Assembly: GCF_016406125.1 (NCBI RefSeq) | Contig: NZ_CP066339.1 | Location: forward strand, 2,976,001-3,040,000 | Direction of reading: 5' to 3' | Source of the DNA: Alicyclobacillus sp. SO9 | Lineage (GTDB): Bacteria; Bacillota; Bacilli; Alicyclobacillales; Alicyclobacillaceae | Length of the DNA stretch: 64,000 nt | Part shown: positions 8,215 through 17,288 of the stretch, in pieces | Position numbering within the stretch: the stretch's first letter is position 1 | How the letters are laid out: the number at the start of each line of letters is the position of its first letter | Program-made: the position numbers and the translations under genes | The notes under the pieces: model-generated | The model's input: the letters and a program-made list of their open reading frames with translations, nothing else | What the model was told of the DNA's origin: nothing | Database searches by the model: none

Positions 8215-9063
8215 CTAATGTACAGCACTCAAGAAGGTGTGAACTTCTGCTGCGAACTTCTCCGCTTCTTCGAGAAACGGGTAGTGATTACTATGTTCGA
8301 AAATGACCAACTTGGAACCTGCGATAAGCTCATTCATTTCAACGGAACACCATAACGGACATTGAACGTCGTGCCGCCCACATATGATGAGGGTCGGAAC
8401 AGTCACTGCAGGCAACTGACTTCGCACATCGAACTCAGGATGATCATGCGCCCCAAAGTAGTCCAACCTCTTCGCCGCTATGCGTTTACTTGCGTCTCCC
8501 GAGAAGTACTCATGGTACCTTTCTGGTATATGCAAGGAGAGTTTTGTTCTCTCGATAGTCAGTTCTGCTCTCTTGTCGGACAACAAATCAGGAGCCTTCA
8601 GCGATTCGATGAGTTCTTGCATCCGGTGAAATTTGGGATGCTCAGTGTGATAAATACACTCCTTTGTGGAGCTATACTCTCGGGATGCAGCGGAACCAAC
8701 GACAACTAGCGACTTAAGTGACGTTCCCCTAGTTACTACATAAAGGAGTCCTAACATCCCGCCCGTAGAAAGACCAGCGAAGTCCCACGAGTCAAATCCG
8801 AGTGCGCTCCGTATCGCCTCTAAATCCTCGACGGCTGACTTCATACTTAGCTCATCATCCGATACCGCTTGTGGGGAGTTTCCTGCCTCTTTGAGGTTCA
8901 CCAGAAATACTCTTCGTTCGGGCACAAACTTTTCAGCGAGGTTGTCTCCCGTCTCGTTGAACTCTGAGTATAAATGGGTGATGCAAAGTGGTTTACCATC
9001 ACCTCTCGTAAAAACCTCGAAAGAACCACGGTGTGTCTCTACCATCAATTTATCCCACTTCAC
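8215..9063 (-). CDS. Alpha/beta hydrolase
   Basis: This 282-residue alpha/beta-hydrolase has the nucleophile elbow AGLSTGG near residue 117, the acid in ICGRHDVQCPL, and the histidine in EHSNHYPFLEE near the C terminus. These give the complete Ser-Asp-His triad. It resembles proline-iminopeptidase and haloperoxidase-like enzymes but lacks a diagnostic residue for either. A GTG start with GAGGAAG upstream is used. It is cytoplasmic, with no signal peptide. It faces the SDR gene tail to tail and has no evident pathway partner. Confidence 0.82.
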   Translation of the reverse strand: MKWDKLMVETHRGSFEVFTRGDGKPLCITHLYSEFNETGDNLAEKFVPERRVFLVNLKEAGNSPQAVSDDELSMKSAVEDLEAIRSALGFDSWDFAGLSTGGMLGLLYVVTRGTSLKSLVVVGSAASREYSSTKECIYHTEHPKFHRMQELIESLKAPDLLSDKRAELTIERTKLSLHIPERYHEYFSGDASKRIAAKRLDYFGAHDHPEFDVRSQLPAVTVPTLIICGRHDVQCPLWCSVEMNELIAGSKLVIFEHSNHYPFLEEAEKFAAEVHTFLSAVH

Positions 9064-9277
9064 AAGGCTTCCTCTTTCCCAAACATATCTGCCCTACACT
9101 GACATAAAGCTCCCAACCGCTACTGCCAATGTCAATTTCGTTAAATAGCGCGGCACCCACGCCTTGACCGATATATGTTTGCAGAATCCAAATTACAATA
9201 TGAATCTTGCTTTGAGTTCTTCGGAATCCCCCGCCCCAAGCACCTAAATGACCGATAACTTGGAGCGAATCGACGAT

Positions 9278-10138
9278 TTATTTCTCATTTAAATTGAGTT
9301 CATTCCAATACTCAGCAATCCTTTTTGTAGTATCTTTGATAAATAGGGTTTTCATCGAGTTCTCCGTCGCGACGGTCACTCTAAAGGCCAAAGCGATTCC
9401 TTTGTTTTTGCTGGTCTGGATGGTTTCATAAGGTCCGATGATATGGATAGTTGTACCGTTGTTCAATTTAAGAGACAACGAAATTGAATTGGTGCGCCAA
9501 TGACTATGGAACCCCACAGTATTTCTTTGATTCACATCTCTCTCAGCAACTACCGGAGATTGCTTTAGTACTGACACAATACTGGAGACTGTGGGACTCT
9601 TGGCCGGTAAAGGTTTATGCAGCCAAGTGTTATTGCGATTCCCGTCTATAGCCATGGTTTGAACATCGGCACTTGAAAGATTCTTTAACGACGTTGGCAT
9701 TTGACTTGAAGTGTTTAGATTACTTTCAAGCATCTTGCTATACGCTTTTTCAGCTGGTTTGTTGGTGACTTTAATAAGAGTCCCGTGCTGTTGATTGGCC
9801 AGCGTAACCCTGAAGAAATCCTTCATAGCAGTCTTAACCGCTAACATATGTCCATTTGTTAAATGGAAAACTAACCATTCATCGCCACCTGTAGATTCAG
9901 CCATGTGACTGTTCTTACTCATCGTAAAGGTAGTTCCATGTTGTAATCCGTTTAATAAGTCCTCCGCCTGCGCAGGGCCAAAAGGACTATACAAAAATTC
10001 TATAAAGTTGCCGGATGCTCCTGGTCCCCAGCCGTTGATACTGACATTCTTAATGTCTTTCGAGTGAATGTTTTTTACAATCGCGGGCGACTCGCCGGAA
10101 CCTTTCAGAGTGCTTGAACATCCACTTGTCATTGTCAC
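9278..10138 (-). CDS. Putative lipoprotein whose start codon appears lost
   Basis: The mature domain of about 280 residues begins at a cysteine in the lipobox TMTSGC. The hydrophobic signal-peptide core (FVFVAVIALV) is still encoded in frame upstream of the ATG at 10138, but between the in-frame stop TAG (10186-10184) and that ATG the only other start is a GTG at 10144. Neither gives a functional signal peptide. Either translation starts at a rare codon (an ATC follows the stop by one codon) or the original start was destroyed. The domain is not recognised; it contains repeated strand-like segments and two TxMAIDG/SINGWGPG-type turns. Function unknown. The neighbouring lipoprotein at 6106 is of similar size. 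Confidence 0.6.
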   Translation of the reverse strand: MTMTSGCSSTLKGSGESPAIVKNIHSKDIKNVSINGWGPGASGNFIEFLYSPFGPAQAEDLLNGLQHGTTFTMSKNSHMAESTGGDEWLVFHLTNGHMLAVKTAMKDFFRVTLANQQHGTLIKVTNKPAEKAYSKMLESNLNTSSQMPTSLKNLSSADVQTMAIDGNRNNTWLHKPLPAKSPTVSSIVSVLKQSPVVAERDVNQRNTVGFHSHWRTNSISLSLKLNNGTTIHIIGPYETIQTSKNKGIALAFRVTVATENSMKTLFIKDTTKRIAEYWNELNLNEK

Positions 10139-10373
10139 GAGAGCTATTACAGCAACGAAGACGAAGCTAAATCGCCAGATACCCTACCACAACCTTTCAA
10201 ATCCTCAGAGGTCGACTAGCACTTCTAATTCAATTCACTGCCTGCCGACTCTAACCGAAGCCGTCTCTCTTTTGAATAGACGTATAAGCGGTTAATGCCG
10301 TTATCAGAAAATTGCCGTGACATTTATTTTATCTGCGGAGGGTATCTTCTGTTTGCACTCATTGCAAGCAACT

Positions 10374-11159
10374 CTAGCGGTACCAACGGTATGGGGTTGT
10401 TGTGGAGACCTTAACGAGTCCGGAACGTTCTAAGATTGGGCGTGAGTATTCAGTAGATTCACTGTAAATAAGTGTTTTGCCCAAGTCTAGTGCAGCACGG
10501 GACCGAGTTGCGGTGAGCGCTCGGTAGATACCTCGACCACGCCAAGCTTCAAGTGTGGCTCCGCCCCAGATACCAGCGAAGTTCGTTCCAGCGACTGGTT
10601 CCAAGCGACCTGCACTAATGACCTCTCCATCTGCCTCCGCTACCCATAGTTGCATTCCGTCGCCAAGCGCTAGTCGACGTAGTAGAGCATCCACCATATC
10701 GTTCTGGGGCCTTCGGAAAACGAGCGACTCCATCGCCGTCATAGCACGAATATCTGCTTCTTCAGTCACACAGCGCAGTGCCACCCCAGCAGGCAGCGGC
10801 ACACGGACGTCCAACATTTTGGCTTCTCCAATCATGATTGACTCGGGATTATCTGGCTGGAAGCCGTTTCCCACCAATGCTTGATGGAGTCCGAAGTCAC
10901 GGTCATGACCGCGCGTCTTCCACTCGACCTGGCTGATAATTGGGCTCTGACGGTAGTAATCGAGAACTCGTGGTACCAAATGGGGAATTTGCGTCGCCAC
11001 GAAGTCATCAGGGTGTGGATAGGTCACGAACCCTTGACCGCCATCGAGCGTAGCCAAGTGTAATGGACCAAGGTGGGTCACCGATAACGCATTTTGGGTT
11101 TCTGCATCAGTGCGTAACTGTCGGTCGTAGGCTTGCAGCAGTCTCTGTTCATCCTTCAT
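10374..11159 (-). CDS. GNAT family N-acetyltransferase
   Basis: The 261-residue protein carries a GNAT domain in its second half: VISAGRLEPV, then GIWGGATLEAWRGRGIYRAL, where R-G-R-G-I binds acetyl-CoA, and a late strand LIYSESTEYSRPILERSGL. The N-terminal half (residues 1-110) is not diagnostic. The ATG at 11159 is preceded by AGGAGG eleven bases upstream; an earlier start 24 codons upstream has no ribosome site. Substrate unknown. Confidence 0.8.
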   Translation of the reverse strand: MKDEQRLLQAYDRQLRTDAETQNALSVTHLGPLHLATLDGGQGFVTYPHPDDFVATQIPHLVPRVLDYYRQSPIISQVEWKTRGHDRDFGLHQALVGNGFQPDNPESIMIGEAKMLDVRVPLPAGVALRCVTEEADIRAMTAMESLVFRRPQNDMVDALLRRLALGDGMQLWVAEADGEVISAGRLEPVAGTNFAGIWGGATLEAWRGRGIYRALTATRSRAALDLGKTLIYSESTEYSRPILERSGLVKVSTTTPYRWYR

Positions 11160-11282
11160 AGCGGAACATGCCTCCTGACATCCTATCCAAGGTCTGAGTT
11201 GTTTCCAAAATAGCGATGCAATCATTGTCACAAGCAGGCCAATCAGCGCATATGGATCTACAACTAAACAACACCAAGAAAA

Positions 11283-12158
11283 CTAACTATTGAAGTAATC
11301 TGTTGCGATTTGGCGAAACGCCATAGCAGCCTTCGATAGGTACCGACTTTTATGCCAAGATAACCCGATTTCTCGGACAAAGTCGTGCTGCTCAATCTGA
11401 ATGCATTTCATCTTACCCTCCCTGAATCCCCATGTAGATGACTCAAGGACAAACGCTATGCCGATTTCTGCTTCAACCAAAGCCCGGAGCCGCGCTGGTT
11501 CATCACCTTCGTACACGTGTTTGGGTACAAACCCTTCCGACTTGCAAATACGGTCGGTTATGTCGCGAGTCGGGTAACCACGCTTTAAGCCCACGAACGT
11601 TTCATCTTTCAGTTCTGCAATCGTGGTGCTACGCTTATCGCACAAAGGGTGCGTTATCGGAACCGCCACGAGGATAGAATCAAGTAACATCACCTGACAT
11701 TCAATTTCGTCACCGCGAATCGGTGGTGAGGATAAGCAGAAATCCACCTCACCTCTTTCAAGGAGTGCATGCATCTCCTCGACCTTCAACATTTGTACGT
11801 GAAAATGGACAAACGGTTGCGTACCTCGGAATTTTTTCAGGATTGCTGGTAATGTGCCAGCAGTGTTCACGGCCAATTCCACCGAACCACGGTCAGGACT
11901 CGACAAGTCACAAATCTCTTGTCGACCCTGTTCCAATTCAAACAGGGCTTTATTGACACGCATGAGGAAGGTCCGACCAAACGTATTCAGTCGAAGTGAT
12001 CGCCCACGGCGATCGAACAGCGGCACACCTAAGTCCTCCTCCAACCGTTGGATGGTTTTGCTGAGCGAGGATTGGGTTACGTGCAAACTGCGGGCGGCCT
12101 CCGTCATGTGTTCCAATCTCGCCACCACCTGAAAATACTGCAGTTGAAGAAGCTCCAT
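11283..12158 (-). CDS. LysR-type transcriptional regulator
   Basis: This 291-residue protein has the full LysR layout: an N-terminal helix-turn-helix (LEHMTEAARSLHVTQSSLSK, then IQRLEEDLGVPLFDR) and a two-lobed effector domain from residue 90. It is divergent from the amidohydrolase gene at 12324, and a perfect T-N11-A palindrome lies in the shared 165-base gap. The usual LysR arrangement predicts that it represses itself and activates the amidohydrolase when its aromatic or carboxylate inducer is present. The inducer is inference from the target enzyme family. Confidence 0.92.
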   Translation of the reverse strand: MELLQLQYFQVVARLEHMTEAARSLHVTQSSLSKTIQRLEEDLGVPLFDRRGRSLRLNTFGRTFLMRVNKALFELEQGRQEICDLSSPDRGSVELAVNTAGTLPAILKKFRGTQPFVHFHVQMLKVEEMHALLERGEVDFCLSSPPIRGDEIECQVMLLDSILVAVPITHPLCDKRSTTIAELKDETFVGLKRGYPTRDITDRICKSEGFVPKHVYEGDEPARLRALVEAEIGIAFVLESSTWGFREGKMKCIQIEQHDFVREIGLSWHKSRYLSKAAMAFRQIATDYFNS

Positions 12159-12218
12159 GACGCTGCATCACCCATTCTCTACAGTCCATATTTTTATGAC
12201 TTTAAATGTATTGGAATC

Positions 12219-12241
12219 CATCATAAAACTGATTTATGATG
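12219..12241. promoter_or_regulatory. LysR operator (perfect palindrome)
   Basis: CATCATAAA, five bases, then TTTATGATG form a perfect 9-base inverted repeat. Its centre reads T-N11-A (12224-12236), the LysR consensus. It lies 60 bases upstream of the regulator start and 83 bases upstream of the amidohydrolase start. Confidence 0.8.
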
Positions 12242-12323
12242 GACGCAACAGTGGGCAATGCACATCTCGTTGAGTCACGAGAGGCATCAGCACCAGCCTT
12301 ATCAACTTGAGGAGGTACCTCTT

Positions 12324-13325
12324 ATGGCGGATACCACCAGATTGATTGGAATAGAAGAGCACTGGACCACCGCAGCACTGACAGCAGCCCTCAAGGGACT
12401 CCCGAACGGGATCCGTGACGAGAGTCTGGCGTTCAACGAGATGGGTGACAATCTCGCCAGACTGGAGGACATCTCCGACGCGCGGATTGCGGATATGGAC
12501 GAGGTGGGCATCGACATGCAAATCATTTCGCTTGCTCCGCCAGCCACCGGCCCTCTCGCTCCCAACGAGGCAACAGCGCTCACCCGGGAGACAAACGACA
12601 TCGCGGCGGAAGCGGTGCGAAACCATCCTTCGCGTCTTCGGGCCATGTCAACCCTGCCCATGGCGCAACCAAAGGCCGTCGCGAAAGAGTTAGAGCGTGC
12701 CGTTGAGCTCGGCTTTGTTGGGGCTATGGTTTATGGTCGAACGGGAGAGACGGCACTTGACGATCCCTGCTACGAGGACCTGTTCGCGGCAGCGGCGTCT
12801 CTCAACCACCCAATCTTCATCCACCCCCAGATTCCATCAAATTCCGTCCGTAGGGCATCCTACTCGGGGTTAGGTAATCTGACAGACCTGGCGCTTTCGA
12901 CCTTCTCATGGGGATGGCACCTCGAGGCTGCCACCGCCGCTCTGCGTTTGATCGCACGCGGTACCTTCGATCGACACCCCCAGCTCAAGATTATCCTTGG
13001 GCACTGGGGTGAACTGCTCCTTTCCTGGCAGGACAGGACAGACAGCTTGTCTCGTATCGCTGGCCTAGAGCGTAAGGTGTCGGACTACATTCGCTCGAAC
13101 GTTTTTATCACAAGCTCCGGCATGTTCAACCCGGCGCTGCTCCATCATGCCTTAGAGGCCACGACGATTGACCACCTGCTGTTCTCCACGGATTATCCGT
13201 TCCAACGGCCCACCCAGTCCGATGTTCAGCAGTTGCTAAATGAGTTTGACAATGACGAAGAACGCAACAAGTTCAGCGGTGACAATGCGCGTCGCCTCTT
13301 CGGTATCGAATCGTCAAACAAGTGA
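12324..13325 (+). CDS. Amidohydrolase 2 family enzyme (ACMSD/resorcylate decarboxylase-like)
   Basis: This 333-residue metal-dependent enzyme fits the amidohydrolase-2 branch that includes aminocarboxymuconate semialdehyde decarboxylase and gamma-resorcylate decarboxylase. The N-terminal metal ligands appear as EEHW near residue 10, followed by a ligand His in FIHPQ, another His in ILGHWGE, and the catalytic Asp in FSTDYPF. E-x-H rather than H-x-H at the first site matches the resorcylate decarboxylase subgroup. The ATG at 12324 has a GAGGAGG site. With the divergent LysR regulator it suggests a small aromatic-acid decarboxylation module; the substrate is not proven. Confidence 0.85.
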   Translation: MADTTRLIGIEEHWTTAALTAALKGLPNGIRDESLAFNEMGDNLARLEDISDARIADMDEVGIDMQIISLAPPATGPLAPNEATALTRETNDIAAEAVRNHPSRLRAMSTLPMAQPKAVAKELERAVELGFVGAMVYGRTGETALDDPCYEDLFAAAASLNHPIFIHPQIPSNSVRRASYSGLGNLTDLALSTFSWGWHLEAATAALRLIARGTFDRHPQLKIILGHWGELLLSWQDRTDSLSRIAGLERKVSDYIRSNVFITSSGMFNPALLHHALEATTIDHLLFSTDYPFQRPTQSDVQQLLNEFDNDEERNKFSGDNARRLFGIESSNK

Positions 13326-13360
13326 ACTGCGGCGGAGGCAAATTCAACAAAGAATTTTCG

Positions 13361-13645
13361 CTAACTCCAGTTAGGTAATACTTGAAAATTCGGGTCGGAT
13401 TTGTACGACGAGTATTTTGCCGCAATTGCAGGAATCTTAGACCGTAGTTGCGCTACGTAGTTCTCTTGCTTCGGCGATTGTATCACAAGCGCATGAGCGA
13501 ACATGGCAATCCAGTCTCTTGCATGCTTAACAGAGACAAGAGACCCGCTGCTAGTACCATAGGGAGGCAAAATGTTCATATAAACAACCTCAAGCCCATA
13601 ATCGATTTCCTGCACCTCAGTTTTAGAAAAGCCCTCAGGCAGCAA
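13361..13645 (-). CDS. Hypothetical protein, possibly a gene remnant
   Basis: An open frame of 94 codons from a TTG, open a further 12 codons upstream to a TAA but without ATG or GTG there. The composition looks protein-like (VQEIDYGLEVVYMNILPPYG) but matches no family I know. There is no convincing ribosome site. It may be the C-terminal remnant of a longer gene. It lies between the amidohydrolase and an MFS gene. Confidence 0.35.
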   Translation of the reverse strand: MLPEGFSKTEVQEIDYGLEVVYMNILPPYGTSSGSLVSVKHARDWIAMFAHALVIQSPKQENYVAQLRSKIPAIAAKYSSYKSDPNFQVLPNWS

Positions 13646-13715
13646 TTCTCTTATTTTGCAACCTTTGAGAGTTTTTAGCTGTTAGGTTAGGAGACATTCC
13701 CAACCCCATACGCAT

Positions 13716-14954
13716 TCACATTAAGCTGTCAGCACCCCCTCCCTTGTAGCTCCTAATATGCGGAGACATAAGGGTAAAAGCGCCGACTACAACGGTTGCG
13801 ACCCCTGACACAAAGGTTAATCCTGTAATTCCAAGGGGCGTTGCCAACAAACCAGACAACCAACTGCCGGCAGGCTGCCCGAGGCCGGTAATGGGGCGGA
13901 TTGTACTTGACACTTTTGCTTGCATTCGAATTGGAATGATGTGTTGAATGACGGTCTTATAAAGTGGTTCATAGGGCGTATAGACAAAGCCATTCACCAG
14001 CATGATGACAAGAACCATCCAGTACTGATGGGCGAATGCTAACAGGCCCGTTAGTATCCCCCAAAACACAATGACTGCCGCCATCGACGGACCGATAGGC
14101 CATATCCAAGCTTTTCTCGAGAAAATGATTCCGCCAACAAAGGAGCCTATCGCGAAAGCCGACCACAGTACTCCGTAGGCCCTCGCACCTCCAAAATGAT
14201 TGCGAGCCATTAACGGTAGAAAAACAGCATAGACGCCAAAGAAAAAGTTGAAGAAGAAAGTCAGCCCTGCAAGTTGCAGGAGCAAGGAACGCTCCTTCAG
14301 CATTTTTACCCCGTCCAACAGATTTTTGGACAGCTGAGAAAACGGAGTACCAGGGGTGTGCAGAGCTGATGGAATAGAAAACAAAAAAGCAGCGCAAAGG
14401 ACAAAACTCAGGGAATCAATCACCAACACAGGTCCATAGCCTAGCCAGGACACGGAAAATCCAGCAATCGCCGGACCAACGAGCCATGTGAGATGGAGGT
14501 AGACATCGTCGAAAAAGTTTGCTGCACTTCTCTCTTCCCTAGAAATAAGTTCGGCAATCAGTTGTGAACGTCCTGTCGAAGTCAGAGGCGAGACAACCGA
14601 GCCCAACGCCAATAAAACAAAGCTTATCCAAATCGAATGAACCCCGGAGTAACTCGTTACGGCAATGCCGCCGTAAATCAGTGAGAGCAACAAATTCCCC
14701 AGCACCATCAATCTTGGACGTGAGTATCTGTCTCCAAGCACTCCTGCAAATGGATTCACAAGCGCTCTCGGGACACCAACACACAGAGAAATTAACCCTA
14801 CGGCGGCCGGTGAATTGGTCTTATCCAGGACCATCCAAAGCACTGCTGCCTCTCCGAGTTCGTTGCCAAGTCCAGAGATTACGGATCCGAGCCACAGGTT
14901 TCGAAAGAATTTGCTCCGTATAAAGATAGATAAGCCCTCATGTCGTATTTGCAT
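13716..14954 (-). CDS. MFS transporter (macrolide-efflux type)
   Basis: This 412-residue protein has about twelve membrane helices. The conserved loop between helices 2 and 3 reads FAGVLGDRYSRPRLMV, and a SRQLIAELISREERSAANFF-type segment is typical of the MFS_3 branch with MefA-like exporters. The start at the ATG 14954 is preferred because GGGAG lies eight bases upstream; the ATG ten codons earlier has no such site. It is probably a proton-coupled exporter. Substrate unknown. The 250 bases upstream to the TauE gene contain no gene. Confidence 0.88.
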   Translation of the reverse strand: MQIRHEGLSIFIRSKFFRNLWLGSVISGLGNELGEAAVLWMVLDKTNSPAAVGLISLCVGVPRALVNPFAGVLGDRYSRPRLMVLGNLLLSLIYGGIAVTSYSGVHSIWISFVLLALGSVVSPLTSTGRSQLIAELISREERSAANFFDDVYLHLTWLVGPAIAGFSVSWLGYGPVLVIDSLSFVLCAAFLFSIPSALHTPGTPFSQLSKNLLDGVKMLKERSLLLQLAGLTFFFNFFFGVYAVFLPLMARNHFGGARAYGVLWSAFAIGSFVGGIIFSRKAWIWPIGPSMAAVIVFWGILTGLLAFAHQYWMVLVIMLVNGFVYTPYEPLYKTVIQHIIPIRMQAKVSSTIRPITGLGQPAGSWLSGLLATPLGITGLTFVSGVATVVVGAFTLMSPHIRSYKGGGADSLM

Positions 14955-15206
14955 AGACGTCTCCCAAAGGCAAGAGGAATTCATTCACATTGAAGTTCCC
15001 GCAAGATTACAAAATTTTGAATCCGATGGTGTATTTTTGCTAGACTTGTCATCAGTCTATTCCGTACCTTATTGTACCATGTCCGACCTATACCAACAGA
15101 AATTCCAGTCTCGCCGATGTCAGGGGCACCTCACAGGCAATGTTGAGTGGATGTCACTGTGTCTTCGTTCAGTGCCCCAAACTCCGGAATCATGTCAACA
15201 CTGTGC

Positions 15207-15971
15207 TTACCACGCAGACAGCATGTTGACACTAGACCATCCCAGGAGTGCCAGTAACATGATGCGAATCACCGCTGCTGGCACCCGCAGCGTAAGCCTG
15301 CTCCCAATCATGATGCCGGGGATGGATCCAATCAACAGATACAACAGTGTAATCGGATTGACTGCTCCGACAGCCCAGTGAGCAATTGCGGCAATCCCGG
15401 TCATAAGCACACTTTGAACTAAATCTGTCCCTACCAGTTTGGCGGCAGAAATGGGATAGACAACAGCTAGAACAGCTAGGTACAATGAGCCGCTCCCGAC
15501 AGAAGTAACCCCCACTATCACTCCTGTAAAAACTCCCAGTGCAACTAGAATTGGTTTTAAAAATCGTGTCATGGGACGGATTGTGGTACGTCTCCGAATA
15601 AACCACTGAAAGACGAGTATGGCTGTAGTTGCGATATACACAGCACCAAGGGCATGGGAAACAATCCGGTTGACTTCCTGCACTGATGTGAAGTACTTCA
15701 AGGCGGACATTGTCACAGATCCGAGCACAGCTCCAGGTATACTGCCATAGGACAACCAACGAACAGCAAAAAAATCCACCGTCTTCTGGCGCATATGCTG
15801 AAACGACCCAACCGCCTTTGTCACAAAGGCATACGCCAAGTCCGTTCCCACCGCCATCTCCGGAGTCATGTGAAACCACAAAATGAGAAGCGGGGTCATC
15901 ACCAGAGCTCCGCCGATTCCTGATACACCTACCAGAACACCCACTGCAAACCCTGCGATACTGTAATCCAT
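15207..15971 (-). CDS. Sulfite exporter TauE/SafE family permease
   Basis: This 254-residue membrane protein with about eight helices shows the internal duplication of TauE/SafE proteins: GFAVGVLVGVSGIGGALVMTP at the N terminus and ALGVFTGVIVGVTSVGSGS near residue 147. The family moves sulfur-containing anions, and its position as last gene of the cysH-sat operon supports a role in sulfate uptake or sulfite export. Its ATG overlaps the TGA of the short reading frame behind sat (TGATG), suggesting translational coupling. Confidence 0.88.
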   Translation of the reverse strand: MDYSIAGFAVGVLVGVSGIGGALVMTPLLILWFHMTPEMAVGTDLAYAFVTKAVGSFQHMRQKTVDFFAVRWLSYGSIPGAVLGSVTMSALKYFTSVQEVNRIVSHALGAVYIATTAILVFQWFIRRRTTIRPMTRFLKPILVALGVFTGVIVGVTSVGSGSLYLAVLAVVYPISAAKLVGTDLVQSVLMTGIAAIAHWAVGAVNPITLLYLLIGSIPGIMIGSRLTLRVPAAVIRIMLLALLGWSSVNMLSAW

Positions 15972-16072
15972 CAGTTGATCCCACCGCCTGAGAGAGACTT
16001 CACTGCCTTGATAGAGTACTCCAGCAACGCCGCATTCTTCTCGCGTGTGGCCTTGAGGTAGTCCCGTTTGAA
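15971..16072 (-). pseudogene. In-frame reading frame behind the sat stop codon
   Basis: After the sat stop TGA (16075-16073) the same frame stays open for 33 codons with protein-like composition (FKRDYLKATREK, ending LSGGGIN) and stops with a TGA that overlaps the TauE start as TGATG. It has no start codon with a ribosome site. It is either a lost C-terminal extension of sat, a readthrough product, or the end of a decayed small gene. I do not recognise the sequence. Confidence 0.4.
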
Positions 16073-17212
16073 TCAGCGAATAGAGGGGTGATGCTGATAA
16101 TGCTCCATCAGCACATCGACCACTTCTGCCCGGCTAAACTCAGGTGGGGGTGCAATCCCTTCTCGCAACATCTGCCGTACTTTTGTACCAGAAAGAATGA
16201 CTCTGTCTGTTTCAGAATGCGGACAAGATTTTGTTGTGGCCATTCCAGAGCATTTTCTACAGTAAAATGCATGCTCAAAAAACAACGGTGTGATGCCTAG
16301 TTCTTCTGCTGAAAAGTTCTCAAATATTTTCTGTGCGTCATATGTGCCGTAGTAATCGCCGACTCCAGCGTGATCGCGCCCGACAATAAAGTGGGTACAA
16401 CCATAGTTCCGACGGACCAGCGCGTGCATAATAGCTTCTCTCGGACCAGCGTACCGCATCGCAGCCTTGTACACACCGAAAAACACTCTATCTTTTGGGT
16501 AGTAGTATTGGAGTATCGCTTGGTAGGCGCGGAGGCGAACTTCAGCCGGGACATCATCGCTTTTCGTCGGGCCGACCAGAGGGTTTAGAAAAAGACCGTC
16601 AACCGTCTCCAGTGCCGTCTTCTGAATATACTCATGAGCTCGGTGAATCGGATTGCGCGTCTGAAATCCGACAATTGTCTTCCATCCAAATTTCGCAAAC
16701 TGTTGACGGGTCTGTTCTGGGGTATAAAAGGAGTCGGAAAATGCATCCGTTCGTTCGTCCCGCAACACTTGAACAGGTCCGCCTAAGTACGTGGAACCCC
16801 GGGTATACAGCCTGTTTACACCAGGATGTGCAGTATCGGTGGTTTTGTACACCCTTTGCGCTTCATGCAGAATCTGCGGCTGATAAATACTTTCAACACG
16901 CATCACAGCTGCCAAGGTTCCATCCTGCCGGATAATAGCGATGTCATCCTGGAATTTGATTTTAGCCGCTGTCTCGTCTGTTACCGGCAAAGTAATGGGG
17001 ATGGGCCAAACCGATCCGTTTTGCAGACGCATGTTTTCGACTACAGAGTTGTAGTCCCCTTCCGACATAAATCCGGACAGCGGAGAAAAAGCACCAACCC
17101 CGATTTGAATCAAGTCAGATTCCGTAATTTCATCTGCAACCACATGCCTAAGCCCCAACGCGTATTTCTTTAGCTTTGCCTCGAGGTTGTCTGGAACCAT
17201 ACAATTTGTCAC
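16073..17212 (-). CDS. sat: Sulfate adenylyltransferase (ATP sulfurylase)
   Basis: This 379-residue enzyme makes adenosine 5'-phosphosulfate (APS) from sulfate and ATP. Diagnostic motifs are [10 protein letters not shown] near residue 42, [12 protein letters not shown] (the QTRNP/HxxH nucleotide-binding motif), [13 protein letters not shown], and SGTKVRQML near the C terminus. The length matches Bacillus Sat. The frame is open upstream to 17287, but the GTG at 17212 has GAGGTG just before it; this ribosome site and start are duplicated exactly in an 18-base tandem repeat, giving a second GTG at 17230. It follows cysH in one operon, so APS passes directly to the reductase. Confidence 0.95.
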   Translation of the reverse strand: MTNCMVPDNLEAKLKKYALGLRHVVADEITESDLIQIGVGAFSPLSGFMSEGDYNSVVENMRLQNGSVWPIPITLPVTDETAAKIKFQDDIAIIRQDGTLAAVMRVESIYQPQILHEAQRVYKTTDTAHPGVNRLYTRGSTYLGGPVQVLRDERTDAFSDSFYTPEQTRQQFAKFGWKTIVGFQTRNPIHRAHEYIQKTALETVDGLFLNPLVGPTKSDDVPAEVRLRAYQAILQYYYPKDRVFFGVYKAAMRYAGPREAIMHALVRRNYGCTHFIVGRDHAGVGDYYGTYDAQKIFENFSAEELGITPLFFEHAFYCRKCSGMATTKSCPHSETDRVILSGTKVRQMLREGIAPPPEFSRAEVVDVLMEHYQHHPSIR

Positions 17213-17241
17213 TGCGTCACCTCTTGTCACTGCGTCACCTC
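17206..17241 (-). repeat. 18-base tandem repeat spanning the sat ribosome site and start
   Basis: Two exact copies of an 18-base unit (17206-17223 and 17224-17241) each carry GAGGTG and a GTG start. Eighteen is divisible by three, so both starts are in frame and the proteins would differ by six residues. Confidence 0.9.
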
Positions 17242-17288
17242 GTTTGAAGATCTGCTTCAGGAAGATAGACGGACAATTACCGCGCACG

